Shown: positions 30,543 through 32,411 of the stretch, piece after piece
Position numbering within the stretch: the stretch's first letter is position 1
Layout of the letters: each line of letters opens with the position of its first letter
NCBI RefSeq assembly: GCF_003143855.1
Contig: NZ_QFRK01000069.1
Location: 1-32,411, forward strand
DNA: 32,411 nt
DNA from: Streptomyces sp. NWU339
Lineage (GTDB): Bacteria; Actinomycetota; Actinomycetes; Streptomycetales; Streptomycetaceae
Direction: 5' to 3'
Translations under genes and position numbers: made by a program
The notes under the pieces: generated by a model
Seen by the model: the letters and a program-made list of their open reading frames with translations, nothing else
Database searches by the model: none
What the model was told of the DNA's origin: nothing

Positions 30543-30803
30543 CCTTCGGAACATGACCATGACCGGCCGGAACCGGAGGGCGCTTCCCCGCCAAGCTCAA
30601 GAAAAGCTCAGATCAATCATGTTGTTCCGGTGCCGGGGGCGGGGTGACCCGTGACATACTTCGTACGCGCTCCGCATCCCCCGTCGGAGCGACGGACCGA
30701 CGCCGGGCAGCTCCCCCCGTGGCTGCTCGGCGTCGCCTTTGTCCCGGGTGTGACAGGTGCTCCCGGCCGTTGCCGCTGAGCCGGTCGGGTTAGGGTCGGC
30801 GGT
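30543..30803. promoter_or_regulatory. gap with probable promoter of the small Cys-rich gene
   Basis: A TTGCCG near 30770 and a TAGGGT at 30791-30796 make a plausible -35/-10 pair (15-base spacer). A start site around 30803 would put the GTG at 30804 at or near the 5' end, so the message could be leaderless. A small hairpin (ccgtcg/cgacgg, 30681-30695) and a direct repeat GTGAC-CC-GTGAC near 30644-30655 are also present. Confidence 0.4.
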
Positions 30804-31031
30804 GTGATGGACCCTGATCCCGAGACGCCGATCTGTTCCGCCAAGGGCTGCCGTGCCGCCGCCGTGTGGGTGCTCGCCTGGAACAATCCGAAGATCCACA
30901 CGCCGGAGCGCCGCAAGACCTGGCTCGCGTGTGAGGAGCACCGGGAGCATCTGTCGCAGTTCCTCGGCGTACGCGGGTTCCTGAAGGACGTGGTGCGCTT
31001 CGAGGAGTGGCGGGCGCCCGAAGAGGCGTAG
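30804..31031 (+). CDS. small Cys-rich conserved actinobacterial protein
   Basis: A 75-aa protein. C11 and C16 (ICSAKGC) and C43 with H46 (WLACEEHREHL) suggest a single zinc site of the CxxxxC...CxxH kind. The middle WVLAWNNPKIHTPERRKTW is strongly characteristic and recalled from many Streptomyces genomes. Some databases label such proteins acetone carboxylase, which the size does not support. The start may be GTG at 30804 or ATG at 30807; no ribosome-binding site is seen, fitting a leaderless message. It converges on moaA with 45 bases between. Function unknown. Confidence 0.75.
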   Translation: MMDPDPETPICSAKGCRAAAVWVLAWNNPKIHTPERRKTWLACEEHREHLSQFLGVRGFLKDVVRFEEWRAPEEA

Positions 31032-31076
31032 TCCCGAGCCCTGCCCCGGCCTCCCAGTCCCGGCCCCTTCGGCGTC

Positions 31077-32066
31077 TCAACCGCCGATGGCGGACATCGG
31101 GCGGTCGGGCTGTACGAACGTCGGGTCGTCGAGGCCGGCGCCCGCCTTCTTGCCCCACATGGCCAGCCGCCAGATCCGGGCGATCTCCTCGTCGGGCGCG
31201 TCGGAGCGCAGGGCCGCGCGCAGGTCCGTCTCCTCGGTGGCGAACAGACAGGTGCGGATCTGTCCGTCGGCGGTGAGCCGGGTGCGGTCGCAGGCCGCGC
31301 AGAACGGGCGGGTGACGGAGGCGATGACGCCGACGCGGTGCGGGCCGCCGTCGACCAGCCAGCGCTCGGCCGGGGCGGAGCCGCGGGCCTCGTCGCCCTC
31401 GGGGGTCAGCTCGAATCGGGTGCGCAGGGAGGTGAGGATGTCGTCGGCGGTGATCATGCCGTCGCGCTTCCAGCCGTGCTGGGCGTCCAGGGGCATCTGC
31501 TCGATGAAGCGCAGCTCGTAGCCGTGGTCCACGGCCCAGGCCAGCAGGTCGGGGGCCTCGTCGTCGTTGAGCCCCGGCATCAGGACCGAGTTGACCTTCA
31601 CCGGGGTCAGGCCGGCCTCGCGGGCCGCGTACAGGCCGTCGATGACGTCCTGGTGGCGGTTGCGGCGGGTGAGGGTCTTGAAGACGTCCGGGCGGAGCGT
31701 GTCGAGGGAGACGTTGACCCGGTCCAGTCCCGCCTCCTTCAGGGCCGCCGCGGTGCGCCCGAGGCCGATGCCGTTGGTGGTGAGGGACGTCCGGGGGCGG
31801 GGCTCCAGGGCCGCGACCCGCTCGACGATGCCGACCAGGCCGGGGCGGAGCAGGGGTTCACCGCCGGTGAAGCGGACCTCCCCGATGCCGAGGGAGGTGA
31901 CGGCGATGTCGATGAGGCGGACGATCTCGTCGTCCGTGAGCAGGTCGGGCTTGGCCAGCCACTGCAGGCCCTCCTCGGGCATGCAGTAGGTGCACCGCAG
32001 ATTGCACCGGTCGGTCAGTGACACCCTCAGGTCGGTGGCAACTCGGCCGTACGTGTCGATGAGCAC
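31077..32066 (-). CDS. moaA: GTP 3',8-cyclase MoaA (molybdenum cofactor biosynthesis)
   Basis: A 329-aa radical-SAM enzyme for the first step of molybdopterin synthesis, turning GTP into 3',8-cyclo-7,8-dihydro-GTP with MoaC acting next. The N-terminal 4Fe-4S site is C21, C25 and C28 in DRCNLRCTYCMPEE. The C-terminal 4Fe-4S site is C256, C259 and C273 in FCAACDRTR and RTCLFA. The protein ends in the Gly-Gly (AIGG) needed in this family. The GTG at 32066 (LIDTYGRVATDLR) is chosen for its GGAGG four bases away; the longer frame adds unrelated residues. No other moa gene is in the window. Confidence 0.96.
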   Translation of the reverse strand: MLIDTYGRVATDLRVSLTDRCNLRCTYCMPEEGLQWLAKPDLLTDDEIVRLIDIAVTSLGIGEVRFTGGEPLLRPGLVGIVERVAALEPRPRTSLTTNGIGLGRTAAALKEAGLDRVNVSLDTLRPDVFKTLTRRNRHQDVIDGLYAAREAGLTPVKVNSVLMPGLNDDEAPDLLAWAVDHGYELRFIEQMPLDAQHGWKRDGMITADDILTSLRTRFELTPEGDEARGSAPAERWLVDGGPHRVGVIASVTRPFCAACDRTRLTADGQIRTCLFATEETDLRAALRSDAPDEEIARIWRLAMWGKKAGAGLDDPTFVQPDRPMSAIGG

Positions 32067-32180
32067 GTGGCCTCCTCCCTCGACTCGGATCACTCGGATC
32101 ACGCGTACCCCGGCTGTCTGCGAGCCTACGTGACGGCGCCGACAAGCACAGCGGCCCGGAACGACGGGATGTACGACGGC

Positions 32181-32411
32181 TGAAGTTCCCCCTTGATCGT
32201 GGACAGCGGGTGTTTACGCTGCGGGGGCGAGGTCTTGGGTCACCAGAGCTCTGGTTTCGAGCGGGGTGACGTAGCCGTACTCGGGGTGCTTGCGCAGGCG
32301 GGTGCGGTTGTACTCGACCTCGATGAAGCAGAAGATGTCGGCGCGGGCGGCCTCGTGGGACTCCCAGACGGTGGTCCCGATCTCCGCTTTCAGCAGGCCG
32401 AAAAAGCTTTC
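32181..32411 (-). mobile_element. 3' end of an IS3-family insertion sequence
   Basis: An IS3-type element enters from the right edge. Its terminal end, 5'-TGAAGTTCCCCC on the plus strand, starts at 32181, consistent with the TG...CA ends of the family. The coding end of the transposase lies 33 bases inside. The other end and any target duplication are outside the window. It sits 115 bases upstream of the moaA start codon. Confidence 0.75.
32214..32411 (-). CDS. IS3-family transposase OrfB, C-terminal part (cut by window edge)
   Basis: The last 65 codons of an integrase-core transposase. It opens ESFFGLLKAEIG, where the first Glu is the catalytic acid of the DDE triad. The conserved WESHEAARADIFCFIEVEYNRTRLRKHPEYGYVTPLE (given here as a family-typical block) ends the rve domain. 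A TAA stop lies at 32214-32216. The 5' part, with the other two catalytic Asp residues and OrfA, is outside the window, so intactness cannot be judged. Confidence 0.85.
   Translation of the reverse strand, partial: ESFFGLLKAEIGTTVWESHEAARADIFCFIEVEYNRTRLRKHPEYGYVTPLETRALVTQDLAPAA

Noticed and set aside
1..32411. CRISPR array, tRNA genes or a biosynthetic cluster
   Set aside because: No spaced direct repeats, no tRNA-like cloverleaf with TTCGA loop, and no set of linked biosynthetic genes was found on reading both strands.

Overview
The window is very GC-rich with actinobacterial codon use, GTG/TTG starts and a recognisable Streptomyces gene order: chaplin chpE, streptophobe protein, FHA-type ABC exporter, the fabG-fabI pair, tldD-tldE, tyrS and moaA. 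It reads as a chromosomal core segment of a Streptomyces species, edged on the left by an rRNA operon with a small decayed mobile patch and on the right by an IS3-type insertion sequence. All identifications come from reading the sequence; no database search was run.

Left edge (1-3964). The first ~430 bases are the promoter and 5' leader of an rRNA operon reading leftwards; its 16S gene starts just outside the window. Next is an IS1380-type element (593-2270) with 18-bp perfect inverted repeats and a 5-bp target duplication, whose transposase is split between two frames. It is followed by a C-terminal remnant of a large serine recombinase. Then come two mpg-type DNA glycosylase genes in series on the minus strand: a complete 203-aa gene, overlapping by an ATGA the 5' fragment of a second copy that looks like the native gene cut in half.

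Core block (4128-31031). Genes run in short convergent and divergent groups with strong hairpins at most convergent joints. In order: Spo0M-like protein, PEBP protein and HNH nuclease (+); SPFH protein, NfeD-like protein and ABC ATPase (-); an unknown protein (+); chpE and a LuxR-type response regulator with its GAF histidine kinase (-); a secreted SLT protein (+); an FHA-FHA-ABC exporter (-); streptophobe protein and serB (+); SixA-like phosphatase, a small membrane protein, a 38-aa membrane microprotein and a CynX/NimT-type MFS carrier (-); a GntR/FCD regulator (+) sharing a control region with the carrier; a small secreted Cys4 protein and fabG-fabI (-); tldD-tldE and tyrS (+); a GlsB/YeaQ protein (-); a DUF3099 protein and a small Cys-rich protein (+).

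Right edge (31077-32411). moaA (-) has an IS3-family element, seen only by its 3' end, about 115 bp upstream of its start.

The most interesting signal is the untranslated leader of the SLT gene. A three-helix junction (12445-12519) is followed by an anti-Shine-Dalgarno strand that overlaps the closing helix, so the two folds exclude each other, as in a translation-controlling riboswitch. Two interleaved 10-bp inverted repeats lie further upstream, and a 26-bp perfect palindrome sits before the divergent kinase gene. Second are the serial mpg genes beside a dead serine recombinase, which suggest a former integrative element inserted inside mpg. Third is a clean GntR operator between the -35 and -10 of an apparently leaderless carrier promoter.
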